Assembly: GCA_034509735.1 (NCBI GenBank)
Contig: JACGWO010000004.1
Span: 15,233,395 to 15,297,394, forward strand
Direction: 5' to 3'
From: Sesamum alatum
Lineage: Eukaryota > Streptophyta > Magnoliopsida > Lamiales > Pedaliaceae
Length of the DNA: 64,000 bases
The notes beneath the pieces are model-generated. The model was not told the DNA's origin, did no database searches, and saw only the letters and a program-made list of their open reading frames with translations. Position 1 is the first letter of the stretch; every line of letters starts with the position of its first letter. Shown piece after piece: positions 1 to 14,785 of the stretch. The position numbers were made by a program, and so were the translations under genes.

Positions 1-280
1 AAAAAATATTTAAAAAAACAAACAAAGTGGATGAAAAAAAATTGAAAGTTATTCACTTTAGTCCATAAGAAAAGTTTCAGAAAAATTTAAACATAACTTA
101 ATTTATAGTACACAAGGGCATTTTGATCAGTTCACGACAAAAAAATGGATGGAACCTAACAGAGACTAACGGATTGAGCTGTTGTTAGACGACCGTTAAA
201 ATCAAATGGTTATTTGCAATTTCTCAAACCACGAGGGATATTTATAATTATACCAAATATCAATGGAAGTAGCTGTAATT
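1..280. repeat. Truncated copy of a terminal-inverted-repeat (MITE-like) element
   Basis: The stretch resembles the right half of the complete element at 41189-41590. Both carry a phrase close to 'gggcattttgatcagttcac', then a 'gacga' block, then 'tttctcaaaccacgagggatat', and both end in a 'gtaattta' motif. The left end lies outside the window, so neither terminus nor a target-site duplication can be checked. Confidence 0.5.
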
Positions 281-1180
281 TATGTTAAATTAATAATACT
301 AATCCACCCATGGAAAATTAAAATTAATATAAAAGTTCTTAAGTTTTGACCATGGTTTATCAACATTCGTCATCATTTTACTTATTATCAAAACATTGAC
401 ATAATTTTTAGTTGTAACTAATGTTTGACATTGTTTGCAGAAACAACTTGCACAATCGTAATTATTAGTATTCTTTACTATTTTTAACTTTTAATCATAA
501 ATATTTCTTCTACTGTCCTCTTAGCACAATTTTAAAATTTTTGTTACACTCTTATATGCAAAAGAAAATAAGCTGAACATTCAATTACTACATTAGTCTT
601 TTTTTTTTCAATATTTTTGAAAATACTACTCCCTTATCACATGTTAATTTGATGTCTTTTTTATATATGGTCAGTAATATGGTAAAAGGAAATTTGGTGT
701 TCTTGCTTATTAAATATTACTCGGAAGCACACGCTTGATGTGTGTACAAATATGATAATACTTTTATTAAATTGATAATTTTTAATCAAATTAGGATTGA
801 GTAAGATAAAATAGAGAGAATAAATAAATAAAAAAAATCTATATATAAAGAAAAATATAAATGAGTCGGATAATAAGTAAAGGACAAGTAGTTACTTTAA
901 TATGAAAAAATGAAAAACAAAATAAATAAATAAATTTGACAGACCAAAAATTTGGTAGACACCAAATTAATGCTCTCCTTTAATAATTATATATATATAT
1001 ATAAGGTATAAATAACAAAGAGGGTGTAGAAAAACATTCAAACAAAAAATAAAAAGGGAAATCGAACTCTATATTTCAAATTTTGTTGCATCTACTAGCC
1101 CAATGTACAGAAATAAAGTCATCTATCTTATTTGAAAAAATGATCTTACATATGTTCAGGTGTATATTTTATTAATGACA
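281..1180. other. AT-rich intergenic DNA
   Basis: No open reading frame of note and no recognisable repeat apart from a short (TA)n run near 993-1002. I see nothing functional here. Confidence 0.5.
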
Positions 1181-1492
1181 AAATTACATTTTTTGGTCAT
1201 AAAACTATATGTTATTAGCATGTCCACTCTTGTAACTTACTTTATTTATGTATTTAGTCTTTTTTAAACGAATTTAATTTTGAATATCTCACATTTGGTT
1301 CAGTGTTAACAATTATGGTCCCTTTCGCACTGGAGTAGATCTCATTTTTTATCCCCTAACTATAAAGTCATTAGTACCAAAATTATCAATAAAGGACTAA
1401 ATTTGTCAAAAAAAGACTAAATTTATAAATAAAGTAAGTTACATGATAAAAAGTACTAATAACCTATAATTATATGACAAAAAATGTAATTT
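1181..1492. mobile_element. MITE-like inverted-repeat element (~310 bp)
   Basis: The left end reads 'aaattacattttttggtcat' and the reverse complement of the right end reads 'aattacattttttgtcatat'. The match continues inward for roughly 90 bases, through 'gtaacttactttattta' and 'tttagtctttttt'. The element has no coding capacity. A short duplicated 'tgac' flanks it, but I could not define a convincing longer target-site duplication. It belongs to the same broad 'aaattac...tttggtcc' style as the other small elements in the window. Confidence 0.6.
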
Positions 1493-2055
1493 GACTTAAT
1501 TAAATACAACCTTAAAATGCAACAAAATATGAAATAGAAACCAGAGTCTTTCATGGGAGTATGGTAGTAATAATTGATGGTGATTTTCTTACACATAGCT
1601 TTCTATTGCTATAATCTCGCAATGTCATGCTTTCTACACGTACTAGGCTGAACCAGAACAATATGAAACGGGCAGTTAGGAAACTCTTGAGGTAAACTCT
1701 GGGGCAAGTTCAAAACCAGGAATCTTGAAACATCTACATTATATGAACTCCGGACACGAGCAGCCGACAAATTCATTCTCTTTTCTTACATAAACAAACA
1801 AAAAGTTTCTGGTTGGTAATGGCTAGGTGTGACCACATTCTATAAGAAAGGGTTTTCTGCATTTTCTTCTCACCACCTTCTTATTGCCATGACTATCACG
1901 TCATTATCAATTTCTGCGAACTCCAAACCACTTCTGGACATCGTATGAAGTTAACAAAAGGATCAAAAGACGAATACAAAGAACAAGAAAACAGATTAGA
2001 CTCTTGCAACCTTTGTTTCAGTTCAGCAGCTCAGCACGCATTGCTTTTCGGTGAT
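1493..2055. other. Upstream region of the transporter gene
   Basis: This is the presumed promoter and 5' untranslated region of the OPT gene. I could not identify a convincing TATA box. An ATG at 1945, in frame with the chosen start at 2056, would add 37 residues at the N-terminus. Those residues are charged and do not look like the family's usual start. Confidence 0.4.
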
Positions 2056-4765
2056 ATGGAGCCTTCAGGCAGCAGCACGAGGGTGCCTGTTTCGTATGAG
2101 CCCACGAAACCTGTCTCAGGAAATGCTACACTTGAAACACTAGGTCAGTTATTCCAATTGTTGTTGAAGTATTCAAGAATCCAACTTTATCTTTCGAGTA
2201 CGTATGTTTTCCTGTTTTGTAATGAACTGGGACAAGTTCATTTCTTCTGCAGATGAGGTGAATGATTCTCCCATTGAGGAAGTCCGGCTAACGATACCGA
2301 TAACGGACGACCCAACGCTTCCATGCTTGACGTTCCGGACATGGGTTCTGGGGATAATATCGTGTGCTGCTTTAGGATTCTTGAACCAATTCTTCGGTTA
2401 TCGCCAAAACGCCCTCTCTGTAACGTCGGTTTCAGCCCAAATTCTAGTCCTTCCCTTAGGAAAGCTTATGGCCGCGTCTCTGCCAAGAAAGGCTATACAT
2501 ATCCCTGGAACAAAATGGTCATTCTCATTGAATCCAGGGCCCTTCAACTTAAAGGAGCATTGCCTTATCACTATATTTGCCAACACCGGATCAAATTCCG
2601 TCTATGCTGTCAATATTATTACCATCGTTAAGGCGTTTTACCATCGTCAACTTAACCCCGTGGCTGCAATGTTACTAACACATAGTACTCAGGTACGGTT
2701 TACTGTTGTTGCGTAGTCATTGAAATGGATTTGTTCTACATTTTCCCAAGTAAAATTGCAACCTTTTGCTGGTTCAGATGCTTGGGTATGGCTGGGCTGG
2801 TATTTTCAGGAAATTCCTCGTTGATTCGCCCTACATGTGGTGGCCTGCCAATCTTGTTCAAGTTTCTCTCTTCAGGGCATTGCATGAGGTTGAAATTAGA
2901 CAAAAAGGAGGCCTCACTAGGCTGCAGTTTTTCATCATCGTCCTGATTTCCAGCTTCTCTTACTATATAGTCCCGAACTATCTTTTTCCATCCATCACTG
3001 CTCTCTCCTTTGTGTGTTGGATATGGAAAGATTCGGTAACGGCCCAGCAAATAGGATCTGGGATTCACGGCCTAGGAGTCGGCTCATTCGCGTTTGATTG
3101 GTCCACAGTAGCAGGATTTCTAGGCAGCCCCCTTGCCACTCCTGGATTTGCTATCATCAACATGTTGGTCGGTTTCGTGTTGGTTCTTTATGTCGTGATG
3201 CCGATTGCCTACTGGAACAACTTTTACAATGCTAAGCGGTTTCCCATCGTTTCTGCCCATGTGTTTGATGCTGATGGAGCAGAATACAACATATCAGCAA
3301 TTCTAACTGAGAAAACATTCGAGTTCAATCATCAGGGGTATGATAATTACAGCAAGGTTAATCTCAGCATATTCTTCGTGTTGGCCTATGGACTAAGCTT
3401 CGCGACTTTGGCTGCTACCATTTCACATGTATCGCTCTTTCATGGAAGGTATCGTATGTTCTACATTTGATTCCAATGTGTACCGGCTTTGGACTAATTC
3501 GGATTAAATCTTTGACAAGTCTTGAAATCGCAGAACAATTTGGCAGCAAACGAAGAAGTCGTTTCAGGACAAGTTTGGCGATGTGCACACAAGATTGATG
3601 AGGAAAAACTATGATCCTGTTCCTCAGTGGTGGTTCCACGCTCTCCTCGTTTTGGTAATCGGGATGTCATTGTTCGCCTGTGAAGGGTTCGGAAGGCAAT
3701 TACAGCTCCCTTACTGGGGTGTCATTTTAGCAATGGCTTTGGCTTTCATTTTCACTCTGCCTGCCGGTGTCATTACAGCCACAACCAACCAGGTATCGTT
3801 TGTTTCATGTTCGAGCAAGACCGTTTATTACAATATTGTAGTAATATTGTGATGTCTTTCTTCAGCAAATAGGATTAAATGTCATCTCCGAGATGATTAT
3901 TGGCTACTTGTATCCTGGAAAACCTCTAGCAAATGTAGCCTTCAAAACTTATGGCACCATAAGCATGTCACAGGCCATTACATTTCTCTCAGATTTCAAG
4001 CTAGGCCATTACATGAAAATCCCTCCAAAATCCATGTTCCTTGTTCAGGTAAACCTCGTATACACTTAGTACTAGCTATTTTCTTGACCAACACTCTGAA
4101 AACTAATGTAATAAGATACGTACGTTGATTCTTGAATGAAGCTAGTGGGAACATTAGTCACTTCCTTGGTGTACTTCGGCACAGCTTGGTGGCTGCTCAC
4201 AAGCATAGAAAACATCTGCAATCCATCGAAATTGCCCGAAGGGAGCCCCTGGACGTGCCCTGGGGACGACGTTTTCTACAACGCTTCCATAATCTGGGGC
4301 GTTGTCGGCCCCCTACGCATGTTTGGGAAACTCGGGTTGTACCCGGAAATGAACTACTTCTTCCTCTTTGGCCTCATTGCACCGGTGCCTGTCTGGTACT
4401 TCTCACGCAAATATCCAGAGAAGAAGTGGATTCTGCTGATCAACGTTCCGATCCTTATATCAGGAGCCGGGGTGATGCCGGTGGCCAAGGCCGTGAACTA
4501 CATGTGCTGGTTTAGCGTGGGACTCTTCTTCAACTTGTACGTGTACCGGAGATTTAAGCAGTGGTGGGCTAGGCACAATTACATTCTATCGGCAGGCCTG
4601 GATGCCGGGGTCGCATTCATGGGCACTCTGTGCTATTTTACCTTACAATATAACGGCATCCGGGGGCCGAAGTGGTGGGGGCTGGCGGTGGATGATCACT
4701 GTCCGTTGGCTAAGTGCCCAACTGCGCCTGGAATACAAGTTGAACATTGTCCTGTTTTTCACTGA
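2056..4765 (+). CDS. Oligopeptide transporter, OPT family (PT clade), six exons, complete
   Basis: This is a plasma-membrane-type transporter of the OPT family, whose members move small peptides or metal chelates with protons. Exons read by eye are 2056-2143, 2253-2692, 2778-3448, 3534-3792, 3866-4048 and 4142-4765. All junctions are GT-AG, the frame is kept throughout, and the sum is 2,265 nt (754 residues), a normal family length. Family signatures are visible: the NPG motif at about residues 123-125 (SLNPGPFN), FGYR near 77-80, and a KIPPK pentapeptide at about 537-541 where the PT clade usually has KIPPR. Others are [36 protein letters not shown], and the ending [14 protein letters not shown]. 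Many long hydrophobic stretches fit the usual 12-16 membrane segments. The start at 2056 (MEPSGSS) is preferred; an in-frame ATG at 1945 is the alternative. The exact substrate subgroup cannot be told from sequence reading alone. Confidence 0.93.
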
Positions 4766-5054
4766 CCAGATGCTGCATTTTGTGCTTCTGCTTCCTCTCA
4801 AAGTTACTTGTTAGAGATTTTTATTAAAGTGCAGTGTGATGTAAAATATGCGTAGGTACAATTAGTTCATCATTTTTAATGGAATTGATGAATTACAATT
4901 CAAAAGATTACAAAATTCGTCACTCACTATTGTCATTTTATGGAAACATATATAGATTAATTAGAATAACGTGATTCGTATTATCTCAATAAAATTATTA
5001 TATATAATAAAAAAAATAAATTTATAAACAAAAATGTGTTAATTAAAACTTAAA
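4766..5054. other. 3' flank of the transporter gene
   Basis: AT-rich DNA that presumably contains the OPT 3' untranslated region. No clear canonical polyadenylation signal stands out; 'aataaaat' near 4987 is one candidate but is rather distant. Nothing else seen. Confidence 0.3.
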
Positions 5055-5402
5055 AAGGAAAAAATGCAATTTTAACCCTGTAAGTTTGGGGGTTGGTAAT
5101 TTTGGTCCTACTCAAATTAAAATTCGTATTTTAGTCTTGTAACTTCAAAAATTATAGCAATTTCAGTCCTTTCCGGTCGATTTGGTCGAAAAATTCCACG
5201 TCATTACCCATGTCAGCACCTAAATTGAGGCTTCGGGTGAATTTGATGATGTGACAGTCTAAGTTGTAATTTTAATTGCAACTTTGACCATGTATCTTTA
5301 AGTGGTTGGCAATTTTGATCCCCTAACTTTGCATGTAATGATTTTCATCTTCTATATTTCAAAATAGTAGTAATTTTCGTCCTTAAACCCGATTAGCGAC
5401 TA
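5055..5402. repeat. Fragment of a 'tttggtcc/tttagtc' phrase-repeat element
   Basis: Short phrases of the type 'ggcaattttgatcccctaac' and 'aattttggtcctact' recur here in direct orientation (about 5090-5190 and 5300-5400). They resemble the arms of the small inverted-repeat elements elsewhere in the window. No matching inverted terminus was found, so this is at best a rearranged or partial copy. Confidence 0.35.
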
Positions 5403-8062
5403 TTTTGCCCTTTTATGATAAAAGCTCAATAGGCATATCACATGCTTTTAATCAAACCCAACATGCTTTCTAAATAAAATTAAGTCTCGATAAACTTCAC
5501 ACATTGGTTTGCCTATCTTGCCACCAGGTATTCCAAGCCATTGATTTTACGAAGTTTTTCCAACCACACTACCGCAACAGATGGTTCACAGGTACTTTGC
5601 TCCTTTAGCAACAAAGAACAATAAATATGGTGAGACATCTACAGTCTACTAAGATTAGGTAGAACACGAGCAAGGAGAGATCTCGTCTATCTTTTGGTTC
5701 AAGAGTTCTATTTCTCATAGGTATATGGATTAACCTATGTCCATAGTCTTGAACTGTCTTTTTTTTTTATCTCTCTTAGGTTTTGAGAGAACTTTGAGGT
5801 ATTCGTTTCAAGTTCTTTCTAATCAGTACCTTTTATTTAACTATGAAGTTTGACGTGCATTGCACATGTAAAATATATTTTTAGAGGTTAATATATATAT
5901 ATATATATATCAGTTATGGTTAACTATAAAAAAAAATATTAAGTTTATAATAATATTTATGTTTATGTCATTAAAACATCAATATATACAATCATATTTT
6001 TAAATAAATTGATAATAAGTGTTTTAATTGATAAGAAAACTATTTAATTCTATTATTTGTAATTCACTTTCTAACTTTAATTGGAACTGTTAAATGAAAA
6101 AAAATATTTTCAAATTAAAATTTTGCATTTCATATTCACTAATGATTATATTTAATTATTTTGTATCAACCCAAATAATATGAAAATAAAAGTAACGATA
6201 TGCAAAAAACCAATATTAGAATAAAATTATTTTTAGATTGATTTTACAAGAAATTCTAGTTTAAGAAAATAGATCATTTTTTATCTGTAGGTTTTTATAA
6301 TGCCTATTTGCTATTTTTTATTAATTTTTTTTATATTTTGTTATATTATCTCTGTATATGTTATATTTTTTCTTTTACTATTATATCTTGGATGTCATTT
6401 GATTTCATTTTATTGACATATGATTTAAAATTAATTAATTATGAACTATTGTTAACAAAAATATAACCTAACTGGATAATAGTATCAGTATTTGTACTGC
6501 AAGATCCTATTTAATATGTTGATTATATTGCATATCAACTTTTAAATATTGCCAAAATATTGTTTACATGCATTATTAACTTATAAATTTTGAAATATTA
6601 TTGTATAAAATTTTAATGTTCGAGTTTACATTGCAATTTTTAATTTCATATTTTTGTTTGACTTCTTAATCTTATAATTCATATGTATCTAATTGGTATA
6701 ATATATTTCTTATTCAATAATATGCTATGTTACAACTTAATCTTTTATGTTATATTCGTTTTCTTAGTACCTTTATGCTATTAATATATAAAACAATAGA
6801 TGTAATCATGTAAAAGTAATAATGCGCATTTTGAATTGTCTAATACTAAAAATATCAAATAGAAAGAGATTCGTTGAATAGTTGAATTTTCATAAGCAAT
6901 TTCGATTTAATAAAATTATTACTTTTATTTTCATATATCAATTTTTATTCTTAATAGTCATACTTGTTTAACTTTTCAGTTATTTTTATAAATTTATTCT
7001 TGAAAAAAAATATATTTATCTTTGATTTACTTATTTATCATCTTTTAATATTTATGATTTCAACATAATTAACTCATTTTCTATTTATTATTTATTATAA
7101 TAATTTGATTCTCAAAATTTGTAAATTTACTTCATATGAAAATATAATTATACAATTGGAATTTAGTCTATAATTATTGTGTCAGTCACAGTTATTTTAA
7201 AATTTTGATTTTAATCATTATCATTTTAATGTCTATTCATCATTTAACTTTTTTTTATTTTTTTTAAATATAAATTATACATCATATATATTTTTATGAA
7301 TATCTTTTTGTTTCTAAATATTTTTGAAATTGATTGATATACCAATTATAGTTATATTTAAGAAAAAAAATAATTCAAGTTGATTAACTCCTTAGTATCA
7401 AAATAATTATTTTACATCTAGATGCCCAATAGTTATGTTAATTATATTTCAACTTTAGTTATTTATTGTATTGTTGTCAACACTATTCTTCTACCTTTTC
7501 CTATTTCAATTGGTTTTATAGGTATTTTACTTCTATGATATTGTGAAGAGATAAATTAACAAAACTAATTTATACTTTCATTTTAGAGAAAGTACTTTTT
7601 AAACTTATTCTCTATTAATCTTTAGTTCATTTAAAATAAAAAAGCTAATTCATATTTAAATTCGATCTTGATAATTAGATTTATTATATATTCTGAAATA
7701 CATTAGAAAATTCATAGATTGTGGTGCTAATTATTTTATTATAAGTTAAATTAAAAATATAAAGACATAACTACTTACGAAGCAAAGGAATCAGAAAAAT
7801 TTATGAATATCCAATTTATTTATATATCAGGGTTCTATCAAAATTTCAATCTATTATAATAATTGAAAACTTTTTTGTGAAAATTATAATTGTATAATTG
7901 AAGTTCAATCCACATCTAACGTAGTAATGTGCTACTTTTAAAAGATTTCACTTTTAAATATTATTTTAAGTATTTAATTGCGTATCTTTTTGTAATACAT
8001 TATGCAATATTATATTTTTTCTTTTATTACTTTTTATCGATATTTTTTTTTTTTTTTTTTTT
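5403..8062. other. Long AT-rich intergenic stretch
   Basis: Very AT-rich DNA with no long open reading frame and no recognisable transposon terminus. A (TA)n run lies near 5890-5910. The part around 7360-7500 ('caagttgattaactcc...tagttatttattgtattgtt') looks like a more diverged copy of the direct repeat at 8063-8368. Confidence 0.4.
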
Positions 8063-8368
8063 TACTAATTGATATTCGTTTTCAATAGAAACTTAATTTA
8101 AGTTGATTAAACCCCATATTAAAGTATCAACATAGTTCTATTTATCATATGAGGGCCTATAATTATGTCAAATCTAGTTACTACTCTATAAGGTAAGGCT
8201 TCAAATGTAGTTATTTATTATATTATTGTTTACACTCTTCTTCAGCCTCAACGTCGGTGGCCATGGTGTTTTTTTATCTATTAATATTAAAATAAAATTA
8301 ATTAGTTAGAAGTCACTCGTTTTAAATTTTCAATAGAATAAGATTAATATTATTCATAATTAAATTTT
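8063..8368 (+). repeat. Long direct repeat, copy A
   Basis: About 306 bases beginning 'tactaattgatattcg' and ending 'ttcataattaaatttt'. They are repeated with modest divergence at 9020-9328. Shared blocks include 'catatgagggcctataatta' and 'cactcttcttcagcctcaac'. It is non-coding and unclassified. Confidence 0.75.
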
Positions 8369-8403
8369 GATACTTATACGATGTTATATATAGAGAGAGA
8401 TAG

Positions 8404-8800
8404 AGTTAAGTTTAGCTTAGTATTTTATATATTATTCATGTATTATTTTTTTATGTATTTATTTGCCATAGTAAATAAAAATTTTCTCAAAATAATTAAG
8501 ACTTCTTCTAGTAAAGTAATTGCGTTTAACTATTATTTATATATTTATCTTTTTAGATGGATATAAGCAATTAGGAACTTAGGATTACTAAATGGTTTTT
8601 TATTTTTTTAAAAAAATTTATTCTTTTATAACTAATTTATATTTATTATTAAAAGGAATACATAAGTAAGTGTTTAAATTTAGATTAATATTTTATATAT
8701 TATTCATCTTTTATTTATTTTAAATTTTATTGTCTCATAGTAAATTAAAATATTCTTAAATATTTAAAATTTCTTCTAGCAATGTAATTGTGTTGCAATA
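8404..8800 (+). repeat. Shorter direct repeat pair inside the spacer
   Basis: Two AT-rich segments (about 8404-8535 and 8665-8795) share 'tattttatatattattcat', a 'catagtaaat' block and 'acttcttctagtaaagtaat' with small changes. They look like a further internal duplication between the two copies of the 306-bp repeat. Confidence 0.5.
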
Positions 8801-9019
8801 ATATCCAGTCTCTAAGTAGTTGAGAGCAATTAGAACTCCTAAATAATTCATTTTAGAATTTTATTCTTTTATAACTATTTTTTATTTATTATTAAAAGAA
8901 GTACTTAAGTAATGGTAGAGTTGTCCTTTCACAATGGGAAACAAACACTTGTGAATTCATACTTTTAGGTGTAGTATAGATATAGATATAGATATCTTTT
9001 TTTTTTTTAGTTTTTTTTT

Positions 9020-9328
9020 TACTAATTGTTAGTTGTTTTTTAATAGAAACTTGATTTAAGTTGACTAAACCCCCTTAAAGTATCAAAATAGTTCTATTTA
9101 TCATATGAGGGCCTATAATTATGTCAAATGTAATTACTACTCTAAGGTAAGGCTTTAAATTTAGTTATTATTGTATTACTATTTACACTCTTCTTCAGCC
9201 TCAACGTCTTGGGGGAGGTGGTCATAGTGTTTTTTTATCTATTAATATTAAAATAAATTAATTTAGTTAGAAGTCACTCATTTTAAACTTTCAATAGAAT
9301 AAGATTAATTTTATTCATAATTAAATTT
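9020..9328 (+). repeat. Long direct repeat, copy B
   Basis: Second copy of the 306-bp repeat at 8063-8368, starting about 957 bp downstream of copy A. Small indels and substitutions distinguish them; for example the block after 'cagcctcaacgtc' differs. Confidence 0.75.
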
Positions 9329-9334
9329 GGCCTA

Positions 9335-9808
9335 ATTGTATTTACTACCCCGTATATGTGGGATAGTGGCAAATAAGGACCGTATATAAAGGGGTGACAA
9401 CTTATGGCCCTGGAATAAAATTGTTTTAAGCAATTACAGGACTCCAGCTTTCAAATTTTAAAAAGTGGCAGGATTTTGCTGTCATGGACATTTATAGGGC
9501 TTTTTAAATTGGGGAAATTACTGACTAGACATAGTTGAAAAAACCCATGCCACATAAGCGCTGACTGGGAATTGCATTTACTGCCCCGTATATATGGGAT
9601 AGTAGCAAAATAAGGACCGTATATAAAGGGATGACAATTTATACCCTGGAATTAAATATTTTTTAAGCAATTTCAGGAATCCGGCCATCAGATTTTAAAA
9701 AGTAGCAGGATTTTGCTGACATGGATATTTTTAACGCTTTTTAAATTGGAAAAATTGTCGACGGGGCATAGCTGAAAAAACCCACCCCACATAAGCGCTA
9801 ACTAGGCG
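9335..9808 (+). repeat. Tandem duplication of a ~236-bp unit
   Basis: Unit 1 (9335-9570) and unit 2 (9571-9808) run head to tail. Each starts with an 'attg.atttact.ccccgtat' block, passes through 'aaggaccgtatataaaggg' and 'gcaggattttgctg', and ends in 'cacataagcgct.act.gg'. No open reading frame. This may be part of a transposon that I do not recognise. Confidence 0.8.
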
Positions 9809-10500
9809 AAAAAAGGGGGGAAATACACTCTTTATTAACCAATTACCTACACCCCACATTCCCCAGCCCTTATTCTACGTTACAACAACCAAATTATTGA
9901 AGATTGAAAAAAAAAAAAAACAAAATTGATTGGATAAAAAACAGTAAATAAGAACATTTAAAGTGGGTAGAATATTAATATTATCACATAAAATAGGTTG
10001 AAAGTTGTATACAACATACTGATGCCAACCAACAATAAACTACTGATAATCTTCCCAACATTTAAACGTACAAAAAGTCAATTTACAGTATATGGAGCTT
10101 CCCACAAGAAAAAAAAATGTTCACTAGTACAAAAAAGTTTGTTAACAACTAATACTAAACTCTGATCCTTGATTGTCTTGTTTCTTCCTACAGGCTTTTT
10201 TTGTTCCCAAGTTATGAACATTTGACAATGTGATATATTTTTTTACCCCTTGCATGATAACTAGAAATAGTTTTGGGCCTGATTCTTGTGTATTAATATT
10301 GGATGAAAAACTGTATTGAGTTCCAACCATAGGAGCAGGGCCCTGATATTTACTCTCCGAGGTGCAGCTCTATTGACCATCTATAGTTGATTATACATTG
10401 AAGGGCCATTGATGTACTGAGAAGCACTTAAAAGACTGGATAATGAATTCTATACAGGGTGTGGGTGGAATGCTGATTCAACCATATTCCCAGAATATGG
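9809..10500. other. Unassigned sequence with a possible degraded minus-strand coding fragment
   Basis: Base composition rises here relative to the AT-rich flanks. The reverse strand from about 10500 to 10290 translates into a low-complexity-free stretch (Ser/Pro/Asn rich) interrupted by two stop codons. A short open frame follows at 10330-10142. I do not recognise a family, and it may be chance or a decayed gene fragment. Confidence 0.25.
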
Positions 10501-10523
10501 TGACCGCCGCTGCCCAGATCTGA

Positions 10524-10570
10524 AAGGGGCGACGGTGCGACGCCCTCGCCCCGTTGCACCGTCGCCCCTT
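10524..10570. other. GC-rich perfect hairpin
   Basis: Arms 'aaggggcgacggtgc' (10524-10538) and 'gcaccgtcgcccctt' (10556-10570) are perfect 15-base inverted complements around a 17-base loop. They sit in a GC-rich island (about 10500-10650) inside AT-rich DNA. This probably belongs to a decayed transposon; similar GC-rich islands lie in the middle of the element at 19402-23154. Confidence 0.6.
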
Positions 10571-10653
10571 CAGACGTGGTGATGGCCCCCTTCAGCATGG
10601 GCGACGGCGGTTGTCGCTTCTCTGGGCGGTAGCCGTCAATGGTGGTGGTGGCT

Positions 10654-11775
<1,122 letters not shown>

Positions 11776-11783
11776 TATAAATA
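11776..11783 (+). promoter_or_regulatory. TATA box of the ADH gene
   Basis: 'tataaata' lies 118 bases upstream of the ADH start codon. A transcription start about 30 bases downstream would give a 5' leader of roughly 90 bases, typical for plant ADH1 genes. Confidence 0.7.
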
Positions 11784-11900
11784 ACCTCACTGGATAGTTG
11801 CATCTCATCAAACTACTCTACAAACATATCAACAACCTTTGCTCTCTCTTTCCAACCAAATACTGCTACATCTTAATTAGATCAAGAACTCTAATTCCAG

Positions 11901-13980
<2,080 letters not shown>

Positions 13981-14072
13981 AAAAATGCTATGAAGTTCTA
14001 CGGACAAACGACCACATGTGATAATAAACTTAATTATTCTGTTGTTTTCCATGTTTGAAGATGTTTGGAAAC

Positions 14073-14417
14073 TGATAGTACTAGAAGTTGGAAACTAAAA
14101 TACCTTCAAGCGTACAATTATTTACTATAATGTCATAGGTAGCTATAGAAGTAGTGGGGTGATGCCAAATTACCAAGGCGCCCCTAGCAGTTAAATTTAG
14201 GCCGTTGGATTGACAACGGTTGAAGGACGATATTGTACTTTCACCCCATGTAATTTACTATAAATAGGAGGTGAAATACTTTGTAAATCTATCTCATTCA
14301 TTTTTATACAAGTTTACTTTTCCTACTTTTGGAAGAGTTTTAAGAGTTGTTTTGACTCCCGACGTCGTTTCGAATCACCGTGCTTAGATCTACAATCTCC
14401 CGAATTTTACCCCAGCA
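14073..14417 (+). repeat. 5' LTR of the non-autonomous element
   Basis: 345 bases, TG...CA. It contains 'ctataaatagg' (near 14261-14271), a plausible TATA box for element transcription. It is similar to, but clearly diverged from, the 3' LTR (several substitutions and small indels), so the insertion is not very recent. Confidence 0.92.
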
Positions 14418-14420
14418 GCT

Positions 14421-14438
14421 TGGCGCCATCTGTGGGAA
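14421..14438 (+). other. Primer-binding-type site
   Basis: 'tggcgccatctgtgggaa' lies 3 bases after the 5' LTR. It matches the TGGCGCC...GGGAA signature that follows the LTR in many plant gypsy-type elements, where a host tRNA primes minus-strand synthesis. Confidence 0.75.
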
Positions 14439-14458
14439 ACCTGGTCTAGGCATTAAAG

Positions 14459-14785
14459 ATGAATACTCGTTTGAGGGCGAGAAGCGCGAACGTGGGGCAA
14501 GAGGAACCCGAGAGAAGAAGGGAAGCGCACGGCCAGCAGGAGGAGAGACAAGGCCAAGGCCACGCCTTGAAGAGTCCACCAGTGCACGGCCAGCGGGAGG
14601 AGAGGCAGGGCCAAGGCCACGCCTTGCAGAGTCCACCAGCGCACCCAGGAGGAGGGAGGCAGGAAGAGGTCGAGGCTCCCCCAGCAGGAACAAGGTCGCG
14701 CCTTGGGGAATCCACCAACGCACCCAGGAGGAGGAGAGGTAGGAAGAGGTCGAGACTCCACCTCCACCCCCAGTTATTCAGATAA
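14459..14785 (+). pseudogene. gag-like N-terminal remnant with internal repeats
   Basis: An open frame of 108 codons starts MNTRLRARS, a beginning typical of gypsy gag proteins. It then runs into internally repeated sequence (units of about 59 and 78 bases around 14528-14765, with 'ggccaaggccacgccttg' recurring). It stops without any capsid-like or zinc-knuckle segment. The frame may survive only as a packaging or leader relic. Other frames in the same interval are shadows created by the repeats. Confidence 0.45.

Noticed and set aside
2398..3639. Minus-strand frames of 62-110 codons over the OPT gene
   Set aside because: Antisense to well-supported OPT exons.
8381..8566. 61-codon frame rich in Tyr/Phe/Leu
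   Set aside because: Typical of AT-rich random sequence; no domain.
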